Source: Reticulitermes speratus
Lineage: Eukaryota > Arthropoda > Insecta > Blattodea > Rhinotermitidae
Assembly (NCBI GenBank): GCA_021186555.1
Contig: JAJKFL010000011.1
Span: forward strand, 2,283,501 to 2,347,500
Length of the DNA: 64,000 nt
Direction of reading: 5' to 3'
Position numbers and translations under genes: made by a program. The notes beneath the pieces were generated by a model, which saw only the letters and a program-made list of their open reading frames with translations, did no database searches and was not told where the DNA came from. The first letter of the stretch is position 1; the number at the start of each line of letters is the position of its first letter. Positions 1 through 10,412 of the stretch are shown here, in pieces.

Positions 1-39
1 AGTCAGTTTAAGTTGCAGATATTATTAGGACGCGTTCGA

Positions 40-545
40 AAAATTGAGAAAAGCGACAATTGGCTTCGTCATGTCTGTCAGTCCGTCTGTCCACATGGAA
101 CAACTCGGTTTCCACAAGACGGATCTCCATGAAATTTTATATTTGAGGATTTTTCGAAAATCTGTCCAGAAAATTCAAGTTTCATTAAAATCTGACAACA
201 ATAACGGTACTTTACATGAAGACCTACGTACATTTATGGTATCTCGCTGCATTCTTCTTAGAATGAGAAATGTTTAAGATAAAAGTTGTAGATAAAATTA
301 CGAGTAAAACACATTTTATGTTCAGTAATTGTTTTCCGAAAGTCGTGCCGTTTATGAGATAATGTGGAAAGTATGGTATAGCCGGGGTGGCCACAGATGG
401 CAATATAGCACGGCGCATGCGCATTGCATGCTGGATAACTAAGACTACAGACACACACTCAGAATATGTAATACTTATTGGTTTCCCACGGCAACATTGG
501 ATACGCGAACGCGCCTTAATGTTATGTTGTACGTACAGTGCTGGT
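40..545 (+). repeat. Dispersed repeat R1, copy 1
   Basis: The right part (about 300-540) closely matches 46798-47050 and 56428-56681: the same order of blocks (attttatgttca, ccgaaa-tcgtgccgt, ataatg-ggaaa, ccacagatg-caatat, gcatgctggataacta, acagacacac-ctc, tatgtaat-cttattg, ggatacgcgaacg). The left part (about 44-275) holds a short open frame without recognised domain and is not present in the other copies. I take it as an old interspersed element of unknown class; no TIR or target duplication was found. The sequence style resembles an uncharacterised repeat seen widely in insects, but that is memory, not shown here. Confidence 0.6.
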
Positions 546-982
546 CTTGTGTAGTGTAGCTAAGGGTCTGTTCTGGCACTCCATAATCTTATAAGATAGG
601 ACTACGTCATGTTATCACGACTGTGGATGATGTTAAGATTACGTTCGTGTGATATGTGACGCCGTGTAATTTGGTACAATTGTACTAGCGCCTCTGAAGA
701 ATCTGCTGCCTTTGTCTTCGGAGTAAATAATTATCTACCCTAAGATGAAGGCACTGTGTTCCCATGAAATGTTGTCGACTGTATACCAAACTGCACTGCG
801 TCACGTAATTATTCTCTATTAAGTTCAGCCCTGGAATTCCCCGGTGGTAACACGATAATGACAACTACTGGTATACGTGTTGACTGCTAGCATTATTGGC
901 TGTTAACACGTTTTTAATAATGCGTTCACTCTTTTGCGAGCAACTAACTTGGTTGTAACGTGAATGTGTTCACGTGTTAACG
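546..982. other. Unassigned spacer
   Basis: About 440 bases with no open frame of note, no tandem repeat and no tRNA-like promoter. It ends at the left edge of the satellite-armed element. Confidence 0.4.
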
Positions 983-1026
983 CTGTAAAGACTAAGATTA
1001 ACCCCAATTATAGTTAAAATTCAGCT

Positions 1027-3188
1027 CGTACCGCGCAGTAAACACACTCCGTCTCTGTTATACAAACCAGTCAGTTAATGCTGTACAGTGAAATAATCGC
1101 TGTTTGTTCTGAGATCCACACAAAACACATAAATACAGTCCGTACCGCGCAGTAAACACACTCCGTCTCAGTTATACAAACCAGTCAGTTAATGTTGTAC
1201 AGTGAAATAATCGCTGTTTGTTCTGAGATCCACACAAAACACATAAATACAGTTCGTACCGCGCAGTAAACACACTCCGTCTCAGTTATACAAACCAGTC
1301 AGTTAATGTTGTACAGTGAAATAATCGCTGTTTGTTCTGAGATCCACACAAAACACATAAATACAGTCCGTACCGCGCAGTAAACACACTCCGTCTCAGT
1401 TATACAAACCAGTAAGTTAATGTTGTACAGTGAAATAATCGCTGTTTGTTCTGAGATCCACACAAAACACATAAATACAGTCCGTACCGCGCAGTAAACA
1501 CACTCCGTCCCAGTTATACAAACCAGTCAGTTAATGCTGTACAGTGAAATAATCGCTGTTTGTTCTGAGATCCACACAAAACACATAAATACAGTTCGTA
1601 CCGCGCAGTAAACACACTCCGTCTCAGTTATACAAACCAGTCAGTTAATGCTGTACAGTGAAATAATCGCTGTTTGTTCTGAGATCCACACAAAACACAT
1701 AAATACAGTCCGTACCGCGCAGTAAACACACTCCGTCCCAGTTATACAAACCAGTCAGTTAATGCTGTACAGTGAAATAATCGCTGTTTGTTCTGAGATC
1801 CACACAAAACACATAAATACAGTTCGTACCGCGCAGTAAACACACTCCGTCTCAGTTATACAAACCAGTCAGTTAATGCTGTACAGTGAAATAATCGCTG
1901 TTTGTTCTGAGATCCACACAAAACACATAAATACAGTTCGTACCGCGCAGTAAACACACTCCGTCTCAGTTATACAAACCAGTCAGTTAATGCTGTACAG
2001 TGAAATAATCGCTGTTTGTTCTGAGATCCACACAAAACACATAAATACAGTCCGTACCGCGCAGTAAACACACTCCGTCCCAGTTATACAAACCAGTCAG
2101 TTAATGCTGTACAGTGAAATAATCGCTGTTTGTTCTGAGATCCACACAAAACACATAAATACAGTCCGTACCGCGCAGTAAACACACTCCGTCCCAGTTA
2201 TACAAACCAGTCAGTTAATGTTGTACAGTGAAATAATCGCTGTTTGTTCTGAGATCCACACAAAACACATAAATACAGTTCGTACCGCGCAGTAAACACA
2301 CTCCGTCTCAGTTATACAAACCAGTCAGTTAATGCTGTACAGTGAAATAATCGCTGTTTGTTCTGAGATCCACACAAAACACATAAATACAGTTCGTACC
2401 GCGCAGTAAACACACTCCGTCTCAGTCATACAAACCAGTCAGTTAATGTTGTACAGTGAAATAATCGCTGTTTGTTCTGAGATCCACACAAAACACATAA
2501 ATACAGTTCGTACCGCGCAGTAAACACACTCCGTCCCAGTTATACAAACCAGTCAGTTAATGCTGTACAGTGAAATAATCGCTGCTTGTTCTGAGATCCA
2601 CACAAAACACATAAATACAGTCCGTACCGCGCAGTAAACACACTCCGTCTCAGTTATACAAACCAGTCAGTTAATGCTGTACAGTGAAATAATCGCTGTT
2701 TGTTCTGAGATCCACACAAAACACATAAATACAGTCCGTACCGCGCAGTAAACACACTCCGTCTCAGTTATACAAACCAGTCAGTTAATGTTGTACAGTG
2801 AAATAATCGCTGTTTGTTCTGAGATCCACACAAAACACATAAATACAGTCCGTACCGCGCAGTAAACACACTCCGTCTCAGTTATACAAACCAGTCAGTT
2901 AATGTTGTACAGTGAAATAATCGCTGTTTGTTCTGAGATCCACACAAAACACATAAATACAGTCCGTACCGCGCAGTAAACACACTCCGTCTCAGTTATA
3001 CAAACCAGTCAGTTAATGTTGTACAGTGAAATAATCGCTGTTTGTTCTGAGATCCACACAAAACACATAAATACAGTCCGTACCGCGCAGTAAACACACT
3101 CCGTCTCAGTTATACAAACCAGTCAGTTAATGCTGTACAGTGAAATAATCGCTGTTTGTTCTCAGATCCACACAAAACACATAAATAC
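1027..3188 (+). repeat. 114-bp satellite array A1, 19 monomers
   Basis: Monomers start at cgtaccgcgcagtaaacac every 114 bases (1027, 1141, 1255, 1369 and so on). Identity between monomers is very high; the few variable sites are cagtC/Tcgta, tcTcag/tcCcag and atgC/Ttgta. From about 1483 to 2052 two haplotypes alternate, giving a partial 228-bp higher-order pattern, while the last four monomers are nearly uniform. No frame is open through the unit, so it is not coding. Confidence 0.95.
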
Positions 3189-4746
3189 ACTGTGTGGGCA
3201 GAACGTGGAATGCTATGACGGATACGTCACACTGACACGGTTCATTGCCGTTAATAGCTTGCAGTGTGAACGTAATGCTACTTTGCGAGCTCTGAGGTTC
3301 TCGTAGCGGTGCTGATGAACATTCATATAACCTGAGATGCTTTACTGTGTCGACTGGTCGATAGTGACCGACTTTTCGAGAATCTGTACAATTAAAGCCT
3401 TTCTCGTGTGAAGTAAGCTATTTTAAAGCAGAATTATTAGCCCCGCTCTTATGGAATGTCCAAGAAGCACCCATTGTCGGCCCTTGCGCAGTTTTTGTTT
3501 GTTTGTTAATAAGTCATTACATTCATAACGTTAAGCTGACTTATTTTTCCACTTCGTATTTTGTGACCTGGCACACGTTGAATGTAAGTTTGTGCCTTGT
3601 TTTGCGTACCGCTTGTCTTTATAAGGGCCCAACGTGAACTGCAATCTTATATCCTTCTCCAGTTTCCGGCCAGTCACTTCCGGGCCTTCCTGTACGCTCC
3701 CTTCCTTTGAATGTAATTGTTATCTTTTTACTGTTCAATGGGTACATACGGGGGTTTAAAGCGGCCAGAGCCTGAATGATGATCAGACAGCCCATCTACT
3801 GCTAAGGTTCAGAATGAGTACAAGTGTACCTTCATTATGCCATACGCCTGAATGACGTATAGCGGGACAACCTTCTTTCGACCTTCTGCAATCTGCCGTC
3901 CTGCTTTCCCTTCAGACGCCCTAACGAGTTAATAATATTCATTTATAAATATTTCTCTAATTTGTCAATTGTTTTAAAGTAAAAAGGTGAAGGTGAAGTT
4001 GTCTTTGTGTGCTCCATGAAGGCATATAAAAGAAATAGAGATATGGCTCCACTTATTCTTAATCTCGGCGCTAGATGGAGGTTAGTTGTCATCAGGCCCC
4101 CACGCCTTACGCTCTGGAAACAACTTCGGTACCGACTGAATAGGTTCTTAAGTACCATATATAAATTTTCCATCAGACAAATTCAGGCAGTCCGCGAATT
4201 TTAGCAGAGGAATAATGTAGTTATGGACGTTTAGGCAGCATCTGTTGGAAGTTCATGTGGGACAAAAAAAAAACTAGTTTTAGCTACTCAAACGGTGTCG
4301 GCATTGAACCATTACGTAGAATAGGGAAAGTTCAGTATAGGAATGTTGTTCTGCCAGCGAATTCTGAATCAGATCCACGTTACGATCTTGTGCCGTGGTC
4401 AATAGATTCCAAGAACAATCCAATAAAAGCACGTCGAAACCCGAAGCCAATTTGATTGACGTTTCAAATTCTAGCCAGTGCTAATTTTACATTCGGCAGG
4501 TCGTTTCTCAGTGCGATAAGGATATAACCTTCCTGATCCTCAACACGCCTAACTCTTCTAGCTGTTTTCGGGGCAAGTACTCCGAAGCTTAGCTAGTCTG
4601 TCGCATTTTATGACCCTTGGTTTGTACTTACAGTTTAGTGGAACATGTCTTATTTCCTCATGTCGATAGAAATGTTTGTGGTGGTACCTTTAGCAGAGTT
4701 ATTACCTCTACGTAAATGAAATATTGTAAGTCATGGTGTTCAGACG
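3189..4746. other. Loop of foldback element 1, left part
   Basis: No transposase or other recognised protein. At about 3285-3385 there is a stretch (gaggttctcgtagcggtgctgatgaa) related to 9650-9790, and at about 3735-3840 a decayed SINE tail (gggggtttaaagcggcca ... aaggttcagaatgag) like that of 21385-21690. The frame at 4007-4204 has no family resemblance and is overlapped by one on the other strand. Confidence 0.45.
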
Positions 4747-5283
4747 CTAGTAAGCAGGCGCGCACCCAGAATTTTTCATTAGGGAATTTTTTTTTTCAAT
4801 GGCTCGACGGCCCCTTGGGGGCCTAGGCCGCCTCATTTTCACGATCACACACTTGAGACACACCACACTCGGTAGGACTCTTTCATTAGGGAATGGATGT
4901 ATGTAATTTATGTTTGATTTTAAAAATTATGTTGTAAAAATAAAATCATGCCCTAAGCATAACTGTAACATAACACTGTTTCCAACTCCATTTATATACA
5001 TACAAATATAACTACACATTCCGTGACTCACTCGCCCATTTGAAATCACAATGTCTAAGTTCATTTAAGACGTTCTAAATTTTCATTTTATTTTTAAAAA
5101 TTCCAATGCACTAGTCATCAGCTGATTTCAGTGGCTGATTTCGACTGAACGGTAAATTACGTAAAACGTTTGATGTCATCAATTCTACAAAATTTGTGTC
5201 TTTTTTTAAAATTTCGATTTGGGGGGGGGGGGAGCTGCAGCCTGGCAGTCCCCCCCCCCCCTTGGAGCGCGCCTGCTAGTAAC
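4747..5283. mobile_element. hAT-type MITE
   Basis: Element body 4755-5275. The left end starts CAGGCGCGCACC and the right end is the complement of CAGGCGCGCTCC. Flanking 8-mers are ctagtaag (4747-4754) and ctagtaac (5276-5283), seven of eight identical, as expected for the 8-bp target duplication of hAT elements. The long G and C runs near the right end and the lack of coding sequence fit a non-autonomous element. It lies in the loop of foldback element 1, so it inserted after that element. Confidence 0.75.
4774..4894 (-). mobile_element. SINE-A, 5'-truncated, nested in hAT MITE
   Basis: Body 4788-4880, minus strand: poly-T, then the complement of the SINE-A 3' tail (atggctcgacggcccc ... gaggcggcc) up to the tcggtaggactc block; the tRNA-like head is missing. 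It is bounded by the 14-bp duplication tttcattagggaat at 4774-4787 and 4881-4894. The target lies inside the MITE, so the order is foldback element, then MITE, then SINE. Confidence 0.85.
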
Positions 5284-5383
5284 ACTGTTTTTCTTGATTC
5301 TTCCTAACTCTTCAACGTCCAGTGGTTACTATATGTACCACTACGTTTAACATTCAACAATTCTACGTTCTGCCCACACAGTG

Positions 5384-6630
5384 TATTTATGTGTTTTGTG
5401 TGGATCTCAGAACAAACAGCGATTATTTCACTGTACAGCATTAACTGACTGGTTTGTATAACTGAGACGGAGTGTGTTTACTGCGCGGTACGGACTGTAT
5501 TTATGTGTTTTGTGTGGATCTCAGAACAAACAGCGACTATTTCACTGTACAACATTAACTGACTGGTTTGTATAACTGAGACGGAGTGTGTTTACTGCGC
5601 GGTACGGACTGTATTTATGTGTTTTGTGTGGATCTCAGAACAAACAGCGATTATTTCACTGTACAACATTAACTGACTGGTTTGTATAACTGAGACGGAG
5701 TGTGTTTACTGCGCGGTACGGACTGTATTTATGTGTTTTGTGTGGATCTCAGAACAAACAGCGATTATTTCACTGTACAACATTAACTGACTGGTTTGTA
5801 TAACTGAGACGGAGTGTGTTTACTGCGCGGTACGGACTGTATTTATGTGTTTTGTGTGGATCTCAGAACAAACAGCGATTATTTCACTGTACAACATTAA
5901 CTGACTGGTTTGTATAACTGAGACGGAGTGTGTTTACTGCGCGGTACGGACTGTATTTATGTGTTTTGTGTGGATCTCAGAACAAACAGCGATTATTTCA
6001 CTGTACAACATTAACTGACTGGTTTGTATAACTGAGACGGAGTGTGTTTACTGCGCGGTACGGACTGTATTTATGTGTTTTGTGTGGATCTCAGAACAAA
6101 CAGCGATTATTTCACTGTACAACATTAACTGACTGGTTTGTATAACTGAGACGGAGTGTGTTTACTGCGCGGTACGGACTGTATTTATGTGTTTTGTGTG
6201 GATCTCAGAACAAACAGCGATTATTTCACTGTACAACATTAACTGACTGGTTTGTATAACTGAGACGGAGTGTGTTTACTGCGCGGTACGGACTGTATTT
6301 ATGTGTTTTGTGTGGATCTCAGAACAAACAGCGATTATTTCACTGTACAACATTAACTGACTGGTTTGTATAACTGAGACGGAGTGTGTTTACTGCGCGG
6401 TACGGACTGTATTTATGTGTTTTGTGTGGATCTCAGAACAAACAGCGATTATTTCACTGTACAACATTAACTGACTGGTTTGTATAACTGAGACGGAGTG
6501 TGTTTACTGCGCGGTACGGACTGTATTTATGTGTTTTGTGTGGATCTCAGAACAAACAGCGATTATTTCACTGTACAACATTAACTGACTGGTTTGTATA
6601 ACTGAGACGGAGTGTGTTTACTGCGCGGTA
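5384..6630 (-). repeat. 114-bp satellite array A2, 11 monomers, inverted
   Basis: Reverse complement of the A1 monomer repeated every 114 bases. It is more uniform than A1: nearly all monomers carry the gttgta form, with one gctgta form at the inner edge and one single-base variant (gactattt) near 5535. The inner edge joins to gtgtgggcagaacgt, the outer edge to the ggatctttaaatataat box. Confidence 0.95.
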
Positions 6631-6678
6631 AGAATTGGATCTTTAAATATAATCCAGGTTAATCTTAGTCTTTACAGG

Positions 6679-7744
6679 GTTATTCATGTACGTTTCTTCT
6701 GCTGTTTTGTGTGTGTTATTATTGATATAAGTTAATATCGGAAAACAGCTGCGTCATTCATCTTCTGCAGTCCTCTTGGCCACTGTGGTTTAACGTGATG
6801 GCTGTCAGACTTTCTGTCTTATGACGCAGTTGGTCTTTTCCAAGCGCATTTTATAAAAAGAAATGGAACTTCCACAAAATAGTTACATATGCAACAGAAC
6901 AGATAAGTTTTGCTTTATGTTGTGAATGCATGTATAACAACATGTTACCAAAATATTAATAATAACAGCAACAAGACATTTAGAGGGTAAACATTTTATG
7001 TAACATTGTGTTTGTGCTTACAAAGTTCCATCAACGCACGCTCTGGCAAGCCCATCAAACCGCAGCGCAACTTAATGTTACAGTGACTTTTGAACTATAA
7101 CCTACTTTCTACATTAATTCTAGCTGCTGATGTGGCTCTGTGTTGTGAATATCTTCGGGAAAGTTTCTAGGCTGGCCTACTTTTGGCTTTGAGGCAAACG
7201 TCCTTAACCACACACGTAATTACCGAGTATTATTGTGCCTAATTAGCCACCCACTGACTTCTGGAAACCACGTGACTGCGTATAGACAATGCAGTGAATT
7301 ATATGGCAAACATCACGTACCCGATATGGGGAAAGGAAGAGGAGAAAATTGCGTGCCCCGGGACGACGGTCTTCAGAGGATAGAAATTAACCTCAGCGGA
7401 ATCGAAAATGGATTGAATAATTCCTCCAGAGAATCGTTGTCGAATCCGTGATGGAATTTGATTTGAAACGTTGACGCTTGCGTCTATGGTGTGGACGTAC
7501 TAAGCAAGAAAAAAGAAAAATGGAAGATAATGTACCATAGGTTGGAGTACACATGCTGAAGAAATGATTTCTTTGCGATTTTGTGCACCGTAGTGGTCCG
7601 AATCTGTGGATGCACACCGCAACACAGAGGCAGAAGTTAAAAAGTAAAGTTGTCCCTGTGCACGCCATGGAGACGTATGGGGTGCCGGAGGTATATCTCC
7701 ACGCATTCTTAACCTTCAACAGCGAATAGACGTGAGTTGTTATC
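6679..7744. other. Unassigned spacer
   Basis: Short frames at 7233-7451 (+) and 7393-7719 (-) overlap each other and lack recognisable motifs. No repeat from elsewhere in the window was recognised here. Confidence 0.4.
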
Positions 7745-7850
7745 GTCTTGCCCTGGCCGCTTTACCGCGGGGAAACGTCCCCAGTAACCATTAAAATGTG
7801 AGGCTGGGTGGGCCCCCAGATCCGGTCTGGAAGTTTTGGAGAAAAGATAA
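7745..7850 (-). mobile_element. SINE-C2 3' fragment
   Basis: The complement reads tccagaccggatctggggg ... cccagcctc ... ggtaaagcggcc, the body block shared with the SINE copies at 21385-21690, 28174-28440 and 40325-40600. Head and end are missing or decayed. Confidence 0.6.
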
Positions 7851-7881
7851 ATCTTTTGCTACTGCCGGTACTTGAAAAAAA

Positions 7882-8632
7882 TTGCAGAATAGTTATTAAT
7901 TGCCATCAACAGAAATAATTTTATTTTACTATTATATTATATAGACGTACGGCTACGTGTTTCAGCCACTACGTGGTCATCCTCAGGCCGTTAAAATATG
8001 TAAAACCAAAATCACTATTGCAGCGTTAGTTACGTAAGGTCACAATGACGTATCAGTCCTAGTATTACCAAAGCCTATCAATCAGACGTGTCGACCTCGG
8101 TGGACTAGTGGTTAGCGTGCTCGCCACTGGACCCAAGGTTCGCGGGTTCGATCCCGACCGAGGTCGATGGATTTTTAAGGGTGATAAAAATCCGGAGCAC
8201 CACTTCCTTCGGAGGGGAAGTAAAGCCGTCGGTCCCATGTCGTAGATTTACGGCATGTAAAAGAACCTTACGGGCATGAAGAAGAACCAGTAGTGTCCGT
8301 AAGCCAAATTCAAGCTGCCATTTCTCACCCAAGTCCAGTCACATCAGGATCGAGTTGAAAAGCGCGGCCGGTCCCTCACTGCCGCAAATGCACAAAGACC
8401 TCGTAACCTCGGAAAGGGAGGCCCAAGCCCATATAGGGCTGTCGAGCCATGGTTATTATTAATATTATTATATCAGACCTCCAATAAATAATTTTGCAAT
8501 TGTGATTTTGGTTTATTGTATTTAAACGGCCTGAAGATGACCCTTTTGTGGTTGAAATATGTAACCGTACATCTATATAACATAATAACAAAACTAATTG
8601 CGTTGGTGGTAATTAGTAACTACTCTGTAGTT
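7882..8632. mobile_element. Palindromic element P1 with hairpin modules, interrupted by SINE-B
   Basis: Arms of about 120 bases (7882-8006 and about 8505-8632) are imperfect inverted repeats: tatagacgtacggctacgtg against the complement of catatgtaaccgtacatcta, and continuing to aaaccaaaatcac on both inner sides. Each arm carries the CTGARGATGACC ... TGAAA hairpin module (7954-7987 minus, 8530-8562 plus). The centre contains a SINE-B insertion. No coding sequence. Class uncertain: foldback MITE or a head-to-head Penelope-like terminal repeat. Confidence 0.6.
8082..8481 (+). mobile_element. SINE-B, full length, copy 1
   Basis: Body about 8091-8471. The head (about 8091-8166) is tRNA-derived: gacctcgg pairs with ccgaggtc, an A-box-like tggactagtgg and the B box GGTTCGATCCC. 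A tRNA-unrelated body follows (ataaaaatccggagca ... ggcatgtaaaagaacctt), then the 3' tail gcccatatagggctgtcgag and a TTA-rich end. Flanks share atcagac (8081-8087 and 8472-8478). Transcribed by RNA polymerase III and mobilised by a LINE in trans, as for all SINEs. Confidence 0.85.
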
Positions 8633-8949
8633 TATAGGGGCACGCGGTGGCGCAGTTGGTTGAGGCACTGCGCTACAAACCGGAACGTCGCAGGTTCGAT
8701 TCCCGATGGTGTCACCGGAATTTTTCACTGACATAATCGTTTCGGTCGCACTATGGCCCTGGGGTCGACTCAGCCTCTAACAGAAATTAGTACCAGGAAT
8801 CTTTCCTGGGGGGTAAAGGCGGCCGGTGCGTAGGGCTGACAACCTTACCATCTTCATGTGCCGATTGTCTAAAAATCTGGGAGCCTCAACCTCCTGGAGC
8901 CCTAAGGGCCTGTCAAGGCCTGTAATGGGATTGCTTTACCTGTAATTTA
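8624..8949 (+). mobile_element. SINE-C, full length, copy 1
   Basis: Body about 8636-8938. tRNA-like head gcacgcggtggcgcagttgg ... with the B-box-like GGTTCGATTCC, then a body with ctggggtcgactcagcctc and ggtaaaggcggccggtgcg, ending gggattgctttacct. Near-identical flanks ctgtagtttat (8624-8634) and ctgtaatttat (8939-8949) are a plausible target duplication. The same family lies inverted at 16872-17118. Confidence 0.8.
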
Positions 8950-8969
8950 TGCACCACAACCGGGATTTC

Positions 8970-9055
8970 CAAGATAAAAATGAAACAAAATCCGTCGGAC
9001 GTCCAGCCCTTGGCCTAGTTACTGTACCGACTGAGCTATTGCGGCTCCAATCACG
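8970..9055 (-). mobile_element. SINE head fragment
   Basis: The complement begins ggagccgcaatagctcagtc and continues ggtacagtaactaggccaag, resembling the A-box half of the SINE-C2 head (cgactaggccacgggctgg). The B box is absent, so this is a broken copy. Confidence 0.45.
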
Positions 9056-9639
9056 CATAAGACACTGTAAAGGGTAAAAAAAATAGTGGCCTGTCTGTGC
9101 GTTTATGATTGTATGCGTAGTGACGTCTGTGGTTTGTTTGCTTTTGAAACAGTAGAATGCGCAGTAAGTGAACTGCATGTCAGTAAGGTACATAACTAAC
9201 AAACAAGGTATTCCGGTAATATGCTTGTTCGATCTGTTAGTGAAAGGCGTACCTATGGCGGCCATTCATGAAGATCCCCATTGAGAGTCCGCTATCGCCT
9301 GAAGGTGCGCCCCTCACAGAGCGCAGATTGTTCCAATTAATTAGCATGACCGTTCGTCTGGTGGAGGAGTTTCGAACTACAGTACGTGACGCAACCGCTA
9401 TTGTCAGCAGCGCCACAGTGCGCAAAAGACACACAAAATTTTCATCTCATTATTACGAAGGATTATATCCTCAAGGACCTGAAGCTAAATGTTGACATTG
9501 CAAAGTACTGCTAATTTATTTATTAGCGGCATGTAAATTCGGTGTAAGAAGGGTTTGGGCGTCTTCGTAACGAGAAATTGCAAAAAAAATATGCCATTTG
9601 GCTGCGCAGTGTTTGTATGTCCGTCCGAAAGCAGGTAAC
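9056..9639. other. Unassigned spacer
   Basis: Two overlapping frames on opposite strands (9268-9495 +, 9237-9434 -) show no recognisable family. Nothing else supported. Confidence 0.35.
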
Positions 9640-9800
9640 TCTACAACTGCGACATTTGAGGTTCTCACAGCGGTGCTGCTGAAGTCTCAATCATTCTGAA
9701 ACATGAAGCCGTGGTGTTGAGCGAGTAGTTCCGACGTTTCGAACGATTGTGTTGCTTTCTTCTTGAGGGTCAAGCTGTCCAAGAAAAACTCTAAAACTTC
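9640..9800 (+). repeat. Dispersed repeat R2 (FEVLTAVLLK-like)
   Basis: Plus-strand translation reads FEVLTAVLLKSQ, a frame fragment I associate with a very common insect interspersed repeat; it then decays with a stop and a degraded CC-SSS block. A second, shorter relative lies at about 3285-3385. Function unknown; the reading frame is probably not expressed. A hairpin module lies within it at about 9731-9771 on the minus strand. Confidence 0.45.
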
Positions 9801-9889
9801 TGAATGGGGTTCCAAACGACTGAAAGTGAGGAAGTTTTATTAAATTTTTGTTGTTAAATTCACATTTTGGTTGACTCGGACGAGAATGA

Positions 9890-10118
9890 CGGTTTCTTTA
9901 CATGAAGACTTACATGAAGACATGCATGAGGACTTGCTTGAAGACATATACGAAGATATACATAACGGCTTACATGAAGATATACATAAACACTTACATG
10001 AAGACTTGAAGACTTACATGAAGATATATATGAAGAAATACATGAAGAATTAACATGAAGAAATACATAAAAACTTCCATGAAGGAATATATAAAAACTT
10101 AACATGAAGTCATACATG
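9890..10118 (+). repeat. Degenerate acttacatgaag tandem repeat
   Basis: Irregular repeats of a 12-21 base unit around ttacatgaagac, with drift to aatacatgaagaa near the end. It passes directly into the regular 12-bp array that follows and shares the tacaNgaNgac frame, so the latter probably arose from it. The open frames on both strands are a by-product. Confidence 0.75.
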
Positions 10119-10123
10119 AAGAC

Positions 10124-10412
10124 TTACACGGACACCTACACGGACACTTACACGGACACCTACACGGACACTTACACGGACACCTACACCGACACTTACA
10201 CGGACACTTACACGGACACCTACACGGACACCTACACGGACACCTACACGGACACTTACACGGACACCTACACGGACACCTACACGGACACCTACACGGA
10301 CACTTACACGGACACCTACACGGACACTTACACGGACACCTACACGGACACCTACACGGACACTTACACGGACACCTACACGGACACTTACACGGACACC
10401 TACACGGACACT
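10124..10412 (+). repeat. 12-bp minisatellite, about 24 copies
   Basis: Unit tacacggacacY, alternating between tta and cta starts. Because 12 is a multiple of 3, long frames run on both strands (YTDT repeats plus; CRCPCK or VRVGVRVS repeats minus). No start context, exon structure or flanking protein supports a gene. Confidence 0.9.

Larger units (their letters stand above)
983..6678. mobile_element. Foldback element 1 with 114-bp satellite arms
   Basis: The outer left edge (ctgtaaagactaagattaa at 983-1001) is repeated as its reverse complement at the outer right edge (about 6660-6678). Inside these lie a second similar box, then array A1 in plus orientation and array A2 in minus orientation, so the arms are inverted repeats of about 2.2 and 1.3 kb around a 2.2-kb loop. 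The inner flanks also match in inverted orientation (cactgtgtgggcagaacgt next to A1, its complement next to A2). Foldback transposons with tandemly repeated arms are an established class; assignment here is inference. The loop shows no transposase, so the copy is non-autonomous. No convincing target-site duplication was found. Confidence 0.6.

Noticed and set aside
1027..3188. CRISPR-like regular array
   Set aside because: The repeats are contiguous 114-bp monomers without unique spacers, in a eukaryotic repeat context.
8091..8166. tRNA gene (also 19117-19192, 25240-25320, 49222-49295)
   Set aside because: Heads have A and B boxes and partial cloverleaf pairing, but continue into SINE bodies and sit between target duplications; they are tRNA-derived SINEs.
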